A stretch of DNA of 64,000 nucleotides. It comes from Aeoliella mucimassa. GTDB taxonomy: Bacteria > Planctomycetota > Planctomycetia > Pirellulales > Lacipirellulaceae. The translations under genes and the position numbers were made by a program. The DNA is taken from the NCBI RefSeq assembly GCF_007748035.1, contig NZ_CP036278.1, positions 1,302,001 through 1,366,000 of the forward strand. Direction: 5' to 3'. Position 1 is the stretch's first letter, and each line of letters begins with the position of its first letter. Positions 25,894-33,443 of this stretch are shown here, piece after piece. The notes beneath the pieces were generated by a model that ran no database searches, was not told the DNA's origin, and worked only from the letters and a program-made list of their open reading frames with translations.

Positions 25894-26721
25894 ATGCTTG
25901 ACTTGTACGACAAAATCGAAGAAGCCGTGGCCACCATTCGTAGCCAATGGCAAGAGACTCCCAAGGCGGGCATCATTCTTGGTACCGGGCTGGGGACTTT
26001 GGCCGACAAGATCGAGGTCGAGGCTTCCATCGAGTATGGCGACATCCCTCACTTCCCGGTTTCCACCGCGACGAGCCATCGCGGCCGCTTGGTGTGTGGC
26101 AAGCTCAACGGGCTGCCGGTCGTCGCGATGGAAGGTCGGTTCCATCAGTACGAAGGTTATCCGCTCAAGCAAATCACGTTGCCGGTTCGCGTGTTCAAGG
26201 CTTTGGGTGCCGATACGCTTTGCGTGTCGCAGGCCGTCGGCGGCATGAACCCGTACTACAAGCCGGCCGACGTGGTGGTGCTCGACGACCACATCAACCT
26301 GATGGGCGATAACCCGCTGGTCGGCGTGAACGACGACCGCCTTGGTCCCCGCTTCCCCGACATGAGTGCGCCGTACGATGCGGAACTTATGGACGTGGCC
26401 ATGGAAGTCGCCCGCCGCGAGAACTTCGTTGCCCACAAGGGAGTGTCGGTCGCGGTGACTGGTCCCTGCCTGGAAACCCGTGCGGAGTATCGGTTCCTGC
26501 GGATGATCGGCGCCGACGTGGTCGGCATGAGCACCGTGCCTGAAGTGATCGTGGCCGTGCATTGCGGGCTCCGCGTGTTCGGTGTCGCCGTGGTGACCGA
26601 TATGTGCCTGCCCGACGCGTTGGAACCAGCCGACGTCGAAGAGATCATCGCCACCGCTGGCAAGGCCGAACCCAAACTGCGGGCGCTGTTCGAAGGGGTG
26701 CTGGCTCACCTGTCGAAGTAA
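25894..26721 (+). CDS. Purine nucleoside phosphorylase, Asp-type (paralogue 1)
   Basis: Cleaves purine nucleosides with phosphate to base and ribose 1-phosphate. The 275-residue trimeric-type (PNP-II/MTAP-like) protein has GIILGTGLG (phosphate loop), GRLVCGKLNG, MEGRFHQYEG, QAVGGMNP and VVGMSTVPEVIVA. Glu198 in ETRAEY is the conserved base-binding Glu. At residue 236 it has Asp (VVTDMC), where 6-oxopurine-specific enzymes have Asn. Asp at this place is found in methylthioadenosine phosphorylases, so 6-aminopurine substrates are likely. The paralogue just downstream keeps Asn. Confidence 0.93.
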   Translation: MLDLYDKIEEAVATIRSQWQETPKAGIILGTGLGTLADKIEVEASIEYGDIPHFPVSTATSHRGRLVCGKLNGLPVVAMEGRFHQYEGYPLKQITLPVRVFKALGADTLCVSQAVGGMNPYYKPADVVVLDDHINLMGDNPLVGVNDDRLGPRFPDMSAPYDAELMDVAMEVARRENFVAHKGVSVAVTGPCLETRAEYRFLRMIGADVVGMSTVPEVIVAVHCGLRVFGVAVVTDMCLPDALEPADVEEIIATAGKAEPKLRALFEGVLAHLSK

Positions 26722-26746
26722 CCGCGCGCTGAATGATTTAATCTTT

Positions 26747-26816
26747 GGATGTGATTGTCCTTTGGGATTGTTTGTCTGTAGGGACGTGATTGTCCGTAAG
26801 GATTGTTTGTCCAAAG
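26747..26816 (+). repeat. Four tandem 17/18-bp repeats between the two phosphorylase genes
   Basis: Units begin at 26747, 26765, 26782 and 26800. They alternate between GGA(T/C)GTGATTGTCC and GGATTGTTTGTC(T/C), each with 3-5 trailing bases, so the array is also a 35-bp repeat taken twice. CTTTGGA on the left and TCCAAAG on the right bound the array as an inverted repeat. It could be an array of regulator sites for the following gene. Confidence 0.7.
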
Positions 26817-26840
26817 AATCAGGGAACCTCCTCGTTCCAT

Positions 26841-26878
26841 CCCTCTCCCCCTTGCGGGGAGAGGTTAGGAGAGGGGGG
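26841..26878 (-). repeat. Palindromic repeat core, copy 3 (inverted)
   Basis: CCCTCTCCCCCTTGCGGGG...GAGAGGGGGG is the reverse complement of the cores at 25613 and 25792. Only short outer arms remain (ATCAGG at 26818 and CCTGAT at 26890). It stands about 70 bp before the second phosphorylase. Confidence 0.8.
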
Positions 26879-26948
26879 TAAGAAACATGCCTGATGCGGC
26901 GGGCGGGGGAGTTCTTCACGAGCCGAAACGTTGCCTGGGAAAGAAAAT

Positions 26949-27782
26949 ATGACCATCACCGCTGCTCAAGTTACCGAAGTCGCCCAGGCTGTTCAGCAGC
27001 GGTGGTCGGCGGTACCGAAGGTGGGCGTTATTTTGGGGTCGGGGCTCGGCGGATTGGCGGATCGTATCGCCGAGCCCACGGTGATTGAGTACACCGAGTT
27101 GCCGCACTTGCCAAAGTCCACGGCGATCGGACACGCGGGCCGCCTGGTGTGCGGCACTCTGGCTGGCTTGCCGGTGATTGCCATGCAGGGGCGGTTCCAT
27201 ATGTACGAAGGACACCCTCCCGAATTGGTGGCGCTACCGGTGCGGGTGATGCAAACGCTCGGGGCCGAGTTGCTGGTGGTGTCGAACGCGGCCGGCGGAC
27301 TCGATCCCAGCTACCAGGTGGGCGACGTGATGGTGATCGACGACCACCTGAATCTGATGTTCCGCAACCCGCTGGTCGGCGCGAACGATCCCCAGTTAGG
27401 CCCCCGCTGGCCCGACATGTGCCAGCCTTACGACCAACAGCTGGCCGACCGGGCGCAGCAGGTCGCACGCGAGCAAGGTTTCCTCTGCCATCGCGGAGTG
27501 TACGTCGGCATGCTCGGCCCGACCTACGAAACCCGCGGCGAGTACCGCATGGTCCGCCGCCTCGGGGGCGACGTGGTCGGCATGAGCACCGTGCCCGAAG
27601 TAATCGTCGCCGTGCAACTCGGCATGCGAGTGCTGGGGCTCTCGACAGTCACCAACGCCTGCAGCCCCGACCAACTCGGCGAAACTACCGGCGAGCAAGT
27701 CGTCGCCGCGGCCGCGTCGGCGAGTGATAAGCTAATGGCCATCGTCGAAGGAGTGCTGAGCAGCGTGGTAAGTGAAGGGTAG
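26949..27782 (+). CDS. Purine nucleoside phosphorylase, Asn-type (paralogue 2)
   Basis: A 277-residue paralogue of the preceding phosphorylase, with matching motifs in register: GVILGSGLGG, GRLVCGTLAG, MQGRFHMYEG, NAAGGLDP and VVGMSTVPEVIVA. The base-binding Glu is residue 198 (ETRGEY) and the specificity residue 236 is Asn (TVTNAC), as in inosine/guanosine-specific enzymes. I chose the ATG at 26949 after a GGAAAG ribosome site; a TTG six codons upstream is possible. The pair probably divides purine substrates between them. Confidence 0.93.
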   Translation: MTITAAQVTEVAQAVQQRWSAVPKVGVILGSGLGGLADRIAEPTVIEYTELPHLPKSTAIGHAGRLVCGTLAGLPVIAMQGRFHMYEGHPPELVALPVRVMQTLGAELLVVSNAAGGLDPSYQVGDVMVIDDHLNLMFRNPLVGANDPQLGPRWPDMCQPYDQQLADRAQQVAREQGFLCHRGVYVGMLGPTYETRGEYRMVRRLGGDVVGMSTVPEVIVAVQLGMRVLGLSTVTNACSPDQLGETTGEQVVAAAASASDKLMAIVEGVLSSVVSEG

Positions 27783-28160
27783 CGTAAACGCTTTACCATT
27801 TCATGCTGAAGGAGCTTCTAGCGACCTAGCCCATCCCCAGCCCCGCAGGGGCGAAACAACTTAGCCCAGGGCAAACGCCGACGAGTTCCACGAGTCAAAG
27901 TGCCGCCCTGGGTTCGAGTTTGCCAGTCGATAGCGGTCGAGTAAGAACCTTAGCCACTCGCCGCCGCACGGCCGAGACCGCAACGAGTCATTTCTATCTT
28001 ATCCACGCATAGTTGCAATAGTTGCCTGATTCGGTGAATAATACCAGAGTGGTATTAACTACACTGTCTGTTCCTTGCCAGTATATGTCGAGTGAACTTT
28101 GCATCGTCTTTTCACTGACAGCTATTTAGCAGAAAAGAGTCCCCGTTCACTGGGGCTAGA
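27783..28160. other. Intergenic region before the mrr gene
   Basis: No gene is supported in these 378 bp. CCCAGGGC / GCCCTGGG arms (about 27867 and 27904) form a hairpin in the GC-rich first half. From about 27990 the base composition shifts to AT-rich, continuing into the restriction gene, which suggests the left border of an acquired segment. Confidence 0.5.
28039..28057. promoter_or_regulatory. Operator-like palindrome upstream of mrr
   Basis: TAATACCA-GAG-TGGTATTA is a perfect 8-bp dyad with a 3-bp spacer, about 100 bp before the mrr ATG. It has the size and symmetry of a dimeric repressor site. Confidence 0.5.
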
Positions 28161-29066
28161 ATGTCAATTCCCAGATACGATCAGTTTATGTTGCCGATGC
28201 TGCATGGACTTGCAGATGGAGAAGTTCATCAGTTGCGGGATTTCTACGATCGCTTGGCAGATCAGTTCAACTTAACTGATGAAGAACGCTCTGAGGTTCT
28301 TCCAAGTGGCCAGCAGCGTGTTGTCGTCAATCGAATTGCTTGGGCACGCACCTACCTGAAGAAAGCTGGGTTATTGGAGTCAGTTAAGCGGGGGCATATT
28401 AGAATTACTGATGCAGGAAGTCGCTTGTTGGCTACAAACCCCGAATCCATTGATCAGAAGCTACTGGAACAATACGAATCATTCCGTGAATTTGCTCATG
28501 CTAAGCCAAATGATTCGATTAGTCAGGAGGATGGGGAGTTGGGCACTCCTGAGGAGATCATCGAAGCAGCCTACAAGAAGCACCGCCATGAAATTCAGGG
28601 CGAGTTATTGGATACGCTTAAGAATACGGACCCATTCTTCTTTGAAAAGGTCGTTATCACATTGCTGCGAGAGATGGGGTATGGTGGTGCAACTGGCAGA
28701 GGTCTGACAACCCCGAGGTCGTCTGATGGTGGCATCGATGGCATTATCTATGAGGACAAGTTAGGACTCGACAAGGTTGTCGTTCAAGCCAAACGCTGGG
28801 AAGGAACGGTAGGCCGACAGGTCATTCAGGCGTTCGTTGGCAGTATGGACTATCACCGCTCTCGCAAAGGGGTGGTACTCACTACGGGGTGCTATAGCAA
28901 AGAAGCCATCGAGTATATTGATCGTATTGAAGGGAAAACGGTTGTGTTGGTTGATGGAAATCAGCTTACTGCCTTAATGATCGATCATGGAGTAGGTGTA
29001 ACACGGTCCAAGCGATACGAGTTGTCCGATATTTCTCAAGATTTCTTTAATGAAGATGATGGCTAA
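28161..29066 (+). CDS. mrr: Mrr-type restriction endonuclease
   Basis: The 301-residue protein has an N-terminal winged-helix DNA-binding domain (YDQFMLPMLHGLADGEVHQLRDFYDRLAD). The C-terminal Mrr_cat domain (about residues 150-275) has the PD-(D/E)xK-like active site split over GGIDGIIYEDKLG and VVVQAKRWEG. Mrr proteins cut modified DNA and usually need no partner methylase, which fits its solitary position. Codon use is visibly more AT-rich than the surrounding phosphorylase genes. Together with the AT-rich flanks this points to horizontal acquisition into the nucleoside-salvage group. Confidence 0.93.
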   Translation: MSIPRYDQFMLPMLHGLADGEVHQLRDFYDRLADQFNLTDEERSEVLPSGQQRVVVNRIAWARTYLKKAGLLESVKRGHIRITDAGSRLLATNPESIDQKLLEQYESFREFAHAKPNDSISQEDGELGTPEEIIEAAYKKHRHEIQGELLDTLKNTDPFFFEKVVITLLREMGYGGATGRGLTTPRSSDGGIDGIIYEDKLGLDKVVVQAKRWEGTVGRQVIQAFVGSMDYHRSRKGVVLTTGCYSKEAIEYIDRIEGKTVVLVDGNQLTALMIDHGVGVTRSKRYELSDISQDFFNEDDG

Positions 29067-29367
29067 CTTTGGCAGTCGCTATTGTCCGATTTTCGCACTA
29101 CTTCTTATTCTTGTGCTCAACCAGGTGGCCAAAAATAACGCTTGCAATCCGCCATCCACATGCTCTAATAGGTGGTGTTCAATAGTTCATTTAATGGGGT
29201 TGCGTATGAAAGCAGTTTGAAAACCGATTGCAGCATGCCGGCTGCGACTTTTTGTGGTCGTAGCGGGAGGTTCGTTGCTGCGCGGATGAGAAGTACGCAC
29301 CGAAGGCCATGCGGCGAGTCGCTGAGAGGGAGTCGCCGGCCGGGGGTGCTGGCAGTCCGTTTTAATT

Positions 29368-29577
29368 TTCCCACCGGTGGGAATCTATTTTTGAGAAAGG
29401 CCTGGGGCTCTTGATTATAAACTGTTGTTACGAAACGATTTACAGCATGGCTGTGGAGCGAAAATAGATTCCCACTCGATGCGTTTTTTCCCAATGGGAA
29501 ACTATCGGATCGTGTAAGTTGTTGTTTCGTAGTAGCTTATGGCCATCCGTTTTTTCCCAGGTGGGAATATTGGGAAA
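29368..29577. promoter_or_regulatory. Cluster of TTCCCA-TGGGAA palindromes
   Basis: TTCCCACCGGTGGGAA (29368-29383) is a perfect palindrome. TTTCCCA-A-TGGGAAA (29487-29501) and TTCCCA-GG-TGGGAA (29554-29567) follow, with an extra TGGGAAA at 29571. In addition, GTGGGAATCTATTTT (29378-29392) is repeated inverted without mismatch at 29461-29475. The cluster lies 230-440 bp upstream of the pyrimidine phosphorylase gene. Confidence 0.55.
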
Positions 29578-29617
29578 GTACGGACGAGGGAAGGACTTCC
29601 GCTGTTTTTCTCTAATA

Positions 29618-29654
29618 CCCCCTCTCCTAACCTCTCCCCGCAAGGGGGAGAGGG
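29618..29654 (+). repeat. Palindromic repeat core, copy 4
   Basis: The same 37-nt CCCCCTCTCCTAACC...GGGGGAGAGGG core as at 25613 and 25792, in the same orientation, without recognisable outer arms. It sits 150 bp before the pyrimidine phosphorylase start. Confidence 0.8.
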
Positions 29655-29804
29655 ATAAATGGAGACTCGCTTTACCCATCCTACCACTCACTTACTCACC
29701 AAACCCGCTAACCATCGCCTTCGGCTTCGGGCTAAACAAACATCTTCTTTTCCCCAGCCCCCAGCCCCCAGCCCCTCAACCCTCAACCCTGACCCCTCAC
29801 AACG

Positions 29805-31088
29805 ATGAATCCTACTTTTCTGATTGCCAAGAAGCGTGACGGCGGTGAGCTTACCGATGGCGAGATTGCCGACCTGGTGCGGGGGTACGTGGCCGGCGAG
29901 GTGGCCGACTATCAGATGTCGGCATTCACCATGGCAGTTTGTTGTCGCGGGATGTCGATCGCCGAGACCGCGTCGATTACCGAGCACATGTTGCACTCCG
30001 GCGTGACGCTCGAGTGGCCGGGTTCCGACAAGCCAGAGGTCGATAAGCACTCGACCGGCGGCATCGGCGACAAGGTGTCGTTACCGCTCGCGGCGATGCT
30101 CGCTTGCTGCGGGTTGCGGGTGCCGATGATCTCGGGGCGAGGCCTCGGGGCGACCGGCGGAACGCTCGACAAGCTCGAATCGATTCCGGGGTTCCAAACC
30201 AATTTGCCGCTCGACGAGATGCGACGCGTGGTCGATCAGGTCGGCTGCGTCATCAACGGGGCGACCAAGGAGTTGGTGCCTGCCGATCGCATGCTGTACG
30301 CGCTGCGAGACGTGACCGCGACCATCGAGTCGATTCCGCTGATCACGGCTAGCATCATGAGCAAGAAACTGGCCGAAGGACTCGACGCGTTGGTGCTTGA
30401 CGTGAAGCATGGCAGCGGGGCGTTCATGAAAACACTCGACGACGCTCAGAAGCTCGCCCGCTCGATGGTCGACACCGGCAAGCGGATGGGAGTGCCGACG
30501 GTCGCGGTGATCACCGACATGAACCAGCCGCTTGGCCGACTCGCGGGCAACGCGGTAGAAGTCGACGAGTCGCTGGCGTTGCTCGAAGGTCGCGGGCCTG
30601 ACGATTTAGTGGAAGTCACGCTGGCCCTGGGGGCCGAGCTGCTGGTGATGACCGGGCAGGCGAACGATCTGGCGTCCGCCACCACGGCGTTGCAAGCGAC
30701 CATCGACGATGGGTTGGCCATGGAGAAGTTTGCCGAGATGGTGCGGGCGCAAGGGGGCGACCTCGACGCGGTTCGCCCAGTGGCTCCCGCGCAACCGTTG
30801 CTGGCGGGCACCGCAGGCTACGTGACGCGAATCGATACGCAGGAAATCGGCCGGGCGATTATCGAACTCGGCGGCGGTCGACGTCGCAAAGAGGATGTGC
30901 TCGACCTGTCGGTCGGCGTTGAAATGCTCGTGCGTTTGGGCGATCAGGTACAAGTGGATCAACCGCTGGCCAACGTGCTGGCCGCGCCCGATGCGGCCGA
31001 CCTGGCGAAGCAGATGCTGCGCTCGGCGATAGAAGTCTCGGAGTCGCCGACGAGTGTTCCCCCGCTAATCGTGGAGCGGGTGGAGTGA
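29805..31088 (+). CDS. deoA: Thymidine/pyrimidine-nucleoside phosphorylase
   Basis: Splits pyrimidine (deoxy)nucleosides with phosphate to base and (deoxy)ribose 1-phosphate in the cytoplasm. The 427-residue protein has IAKKRDGGELTDGEI at the N-terminus. It also has the family signature around SGRGLGATGGTLDKLESIPG, the phosphate-binding VDKHSTGGIGDKVSL, and KHGSGAFMKTLDDA. The C-terminal domain has the usual RKEDVLDLSVG. Whether it is strictly thymidine-specific (deoA) or uses uridine as well (pdp) cannot be decided by eye. Its product, after mutase action, would feed DeoC encoded 5 kb upstream. Confidence 0.94.
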   Translation: MNPTFLIAKKRDGGELTDGEIADLVRGYVAGEVADYQMSAFTMAVCCRGMSIAETASITEHMLHSGVTLEWPGSDKPEVDKHSTGGIGDKVSLPLAAMLACCGLRVPMISGRGLGATGGTLDKLESIPGFQTNLPLDEMRRVVDQVGCVINGATKELVPADRMLYALRDVTATIESIPLITASIMSKKLAEGLDALVLDVKHGSGAFMKTLDDAQKLARSMVDTGKRMGVPTVAVITDMNQPLGRLAGNAVEVDESLALLEGRGPDDLVEVTLALGAELLVMTGQANDLASATTALQATIDDGLAMEKFAEMVRAQGGDLDAVRPVAPAQPLLAGTAGYVTRIDTQEIGRAIIELGGGRRRKEDVLDLSVGVEMLVRLGDQVQVDQPLANVLAAPDAADLAKQMLRSAIEVSESPTSVPPLIVERVE

Positions 31089-31091
31089 GCG

Positions 31092-32330
31092 CTAAACCCG
31101 CTCGCCGGCGAGCCAGCCGGTGCTGAACGCGGCCTGGAAGTTGTACCCCCCGATAGGGCCATCGATGTCGAGCACTTCGCCGATCAGGTAGAGTCCCTCG
31201 CAACATTTGCTTTGCATGTCTCTCGAGTCAACCTCGTCGAGGGCGACGCCGCCAGCGGTGACTTCGGCTTTCACAAAACCGAGCGTGCCATGCGTAGCCA
31301 ACGACAGGTGCTTGATCGATCGCACGATGGCTGCCCGCTCCTTCTTGCCAAACTCGGCCGCCTGGCGATCGAGCGGTACTTGAGCGACTTGCAGCAGTGC
31401 GTCGGCCAGTCGCGTGGGGAGTCGTTCGGCCAGGTAGCCGCGGACCACTCGCTTGCCGGAGAGTTGCTTGAGTTCTTGCACGAGTTGCTCTTCGGTCACG
31501 TCGGGCAGCAAGTCGAGTTCTACCCGCGGAAGGTGGTTTTTCGGTGTCGCAGTGATCGCCCGGCTGACGTTCATCGCGGCTGGGCCGGAGAGGCCGAAGT
31601 GGGTGAACAGCAGCGAGCCACGATCGCGAGCGAGCGGTTTGGGCTGGTTCGTCTCAAAAGCCGAGACCGTGACATCCGGCATCGTCAGGCCCGAGAGTTC
31701 GTGCAACCAGTCTTCGCTGGTTTTGAGCGGTACCAGGGCAGGGCGGGGGGGCACGATCGAGTGCCCCAGGTGCTTGGCCCACACGTAACCATCGCCGGTA
31801 GTACCGCAGCCGGGGTACGACTGACCACCGGTAGCGAGTATGACTTGAGGAGTTTGCAGCGTGCGTTTCGAGGTCGCCACGGTAAAGTGTTGGTCGGTTC
31901 GCTCGATGGTCGACACCGCTTCGCCAAGAGCGAGCTGGGCTCCGCTTTCCTTGAGCAGTTTGAGCAAGGTGAGTTGCACGTCGAGAGCCCGGTCGCTGGT
32001 GGGAAACACTTTGCCGGTTTCCGCGACTTTGGTCGACAAGCCGGCTGCGTGGAAGTACTCCACCAGTTCCTCGGGACCCAGTGCGGCCAGCGGGCTGCGG
32101 AGGAAGCGGGCTTGCTCGCGCGGAAACGCATCGGCCAGCGTTCTACGATCGGTGGCGTGCGTGAGATTGCAGCGGGTGCCGCCCGACATCAGAATCTTGG
32201 CGCCCGGCTTGTTGTTCTTTTCGAGCAGCACGACTCGTCGTCCGCGGTTGGCAGCCCGCGCGGCTGCCATGAGTCCGGCAGCGCCGGCTCCGACGATGAC
32301 GACGTCGGCCGAGTCGTTACGGGGTGTCAT
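31092..32330 (-). CDS. BaiN/RdsA family NAD(P)/FAD-dependent oxidoreductase (HI0933/YhiN type)
   Basis: The 412-residue flavoprotein has the N-terminal dinucleotide fold VVIVGAGAAGLMAAARAANRG and the family signature GAKILMSGGTRCNLTHA. In the middle it has LATGGQSYPGCGTTGDGY, and it ends with GEVLDIDGPIGGYNFQAAFSTG, which closes the FAD site. Physiological substrate is unsettled for this family. Its first 14 bp overlap the end of rnc on the same strand, so the two are translationally linked. It converges on deoA with only 3 bp between stops. Confidence 0.93.
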   Translation of the reverse strand: MTPRNDSADVVIVGAGAAGLMAAARAANRGRRVVLLEKNNKPGAKILMSGGTRCNLTHATDRRTLADAFPREQARFLRSPLAALGPEELVEYFHAAGLSTKVAETGKVFPTSDRALDVQLTLLKLLKESGAQLALGEAVSTIERTDQHFTVATSKRTLQTPQVILATGGQSYPGCGTTGDGYVWAKHLGHSIVPPRPALVPLKTSEDWLHELSGLTMPDVTVSAFETNQPKPLARDRGSLLFTHFGLSGPAAMNVSRAITATPKNHLPRVELDLLPDVTEEQLVQELKQLSGKRVVRGYLAERLPTRLADALLQVAQVPLDRQAAEFGKKERAAIVRSIKHLSLATHGTLGFVKAEVTAGGVALDEVDSRDMQSKCCEGLYLIGEVLDIDGPIGGYNFQAAFSTGWLAGERV

Positions 32331-33117
32331 CGGCGCCTGCAGTCATGTCGTTCGGAACAGGTTCGCCGTCTTGGTACTCGTCTTCCAGGAACTCGTCGCC
32401 GTAGGGGGCGTCTTCGCCGCGGAGCCCGTAGATGGCGTTGGCCGCGGCTCGCTGTTCCGATTCCTTTTTGCTCTTTCCCCATGCGGGGGAGAATCGCTGG
32501 TCGCCGATCTCGGCAGCGACCTGGAAGCACTTGCTGTGGTCGGGGCCTTTTTCGTCGACCAGGCGGTAGTTCGGCGTAACGCCATGCTCGCGCTGGGCGA
32601 GTTGTTGCAGCTGCGACTTGTAGTTGCGTCCCATCTCGCCCGACTCGGCGAGTTCGATCTCGGGCACCATACAGCGTTCGATAAACTCCTTCGCTGCTTC
32701 GCCGCCGCCGTCGAGAAAGATGGCAGCTACCAAGGCTTCGAACACCGCAGCCAGCACGCTGGAAGGCACCTCGGGGTGGGTAGTCATGCCTTTGCCGAGG
32801 ATCAAGAACTGGTCGAGCGCCATGGCGGTGCTGACCTTCGCACACGTTTTGCGACTGACCACGATCGACTTGAGTCGGGTGAGCTCGCCTTCGAGGTGCT
32901 CGGGAAAGTCTAAAAACAAGCGTTGGCAAACAACCGAGCCGAGAATCGCGTCGCCAAGGAACTCCATCCGCTCGTTCGAAGCCAAGCGGTTTTCGGCCCC
33001 CGAAGCATGCGTGAGGGCCGACTCCAGCAAGGAGAGATTCTTGAAATAATACCCGATGCGCGCTTGGCACGCTTCGAAGTCAACCTGCACCTCGTGCGAG
33101 GCGTTAAGCTCAGACAT
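32317..33117 (-). CDS. rnc: Ribonuclease III
   Basis: Cuts double-stranded RNA in rRNA and mRNA maturation. The 266-residue protein has the nuclease signature NERMEFLGDAILG (metal ligands Glu and Asp) and the second acidic cluster in VFEALVAAIFLDGG. A dsRNA-binding domain follows (NYKSQLQQLAQ, then SKKESEQRAAANAIYGL). An extra acidic C-terminal tail of about 30 residues (EDAPYGDEFLEDEYQDG) goes beyond the usual end of about 230. It overlaps the following flavoprotein gene by 14 bp. Confidence 0.95.
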   Translation of the reverse strand: MSELNASHEVQVDFEACQARIGYYFKNLSLLESALTHASGAENRLASNERMEFLGDAILGSVVCQRLFLDFPEHLEGELTRLKSIVVSRKTCAKVSTAMALDQFLILGKGMTTHPEVPSSVLAAVFEALVAAIFLDGGGEAAKEFIERCMVPEIELAESGEMGRNYKSQLQQLAQREHGVTPNYRLVDEKGPDHSKCFQVAAEIGDQRFSPAWGKSKKESEQRAAANAIYGLRGEDAPYGDEFLEDEYQDGEPVPNDMTAGADDTP

Positions 33118-33443
33118 TCAGTTTGTTCACCCGCCGGAGCGGCGGTCGCGTAGCTGTCGCCCCGTCCCCGAGCATGGGGAAAGGAACTCAGCCACGTGAC
33201 TGTCACTCCGAACAAAGAGTAATTGAGGAGCACATCTTTGATAGATAGCAGAATAAACCGGGCGGGGGGCCGGGTCAACTCTCTAGGCGTATCCGAGATT
33301 TCTAGCTCCGAAAGGCGTATTCGTAGTACCGCAAACCGGGCGGCGATGCCGCCTGCGGAGTTGCCGAGGAGCGGGTAGACTGGATCCTCGGTTTCGAAAC
33401 CAGCCAACCTCGGCATTTTGGCCGCTAAAACGATAAGGACTTT
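33118..33443. other. Intergenic region between rnc and the HAD gene
   Basis: 326 bp between divergent genes with no credible ORF. CCGCCG-GAG-CGGCGG (about 33130) followed by TCGCGTAGCTGTCGCC resembles a degenerate piece of the REP-like unit near 20840. The rest shows nothing I can interpret. Confidence 0.4.

Larger units (their letters stand above)
29067..29804. other. Long intergenic region with clustered palindromes
   Basis: No credible gene lies in these 738 bp. They hold three TTCCCA/TGGGAA palindromes and a 15-bp inverted repeat (described separately), a fourth copy of the CCCCTCTCC repeat core, and a Pro-codon-like CCCCAGCCCC run just before the pyrimidine phosphorylase start. Two copies of an ACGAAAC/CGATT(T/G)(A)CAGCATG segment near 29220 and 29432 suggest further decayed repeats. 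Confidence 0.5.

Noticed and set aside
26747-26816. Possible short CRISPR array
   Set aside because: Units are contiguous 17/18-bp repeats without unique spacers, and no cas genes are present in the window.
25711-26919. 402-codon minus-strand frame spanning the repeat cores and the first phosphorylase
   Set aside because: Reads through the palindromic repeats at both ends and antisense to a certain gene; its SPPCGERLGEG segments are just translated repeat core.
29165-29494. 109-codon minus-strand frame in the long gap before the pyrimidine phosphorylase
   Set aside because: Crosses the palindrome cluster, has no ribosome site and reads like random GC-rich sequence; no homology recognised.
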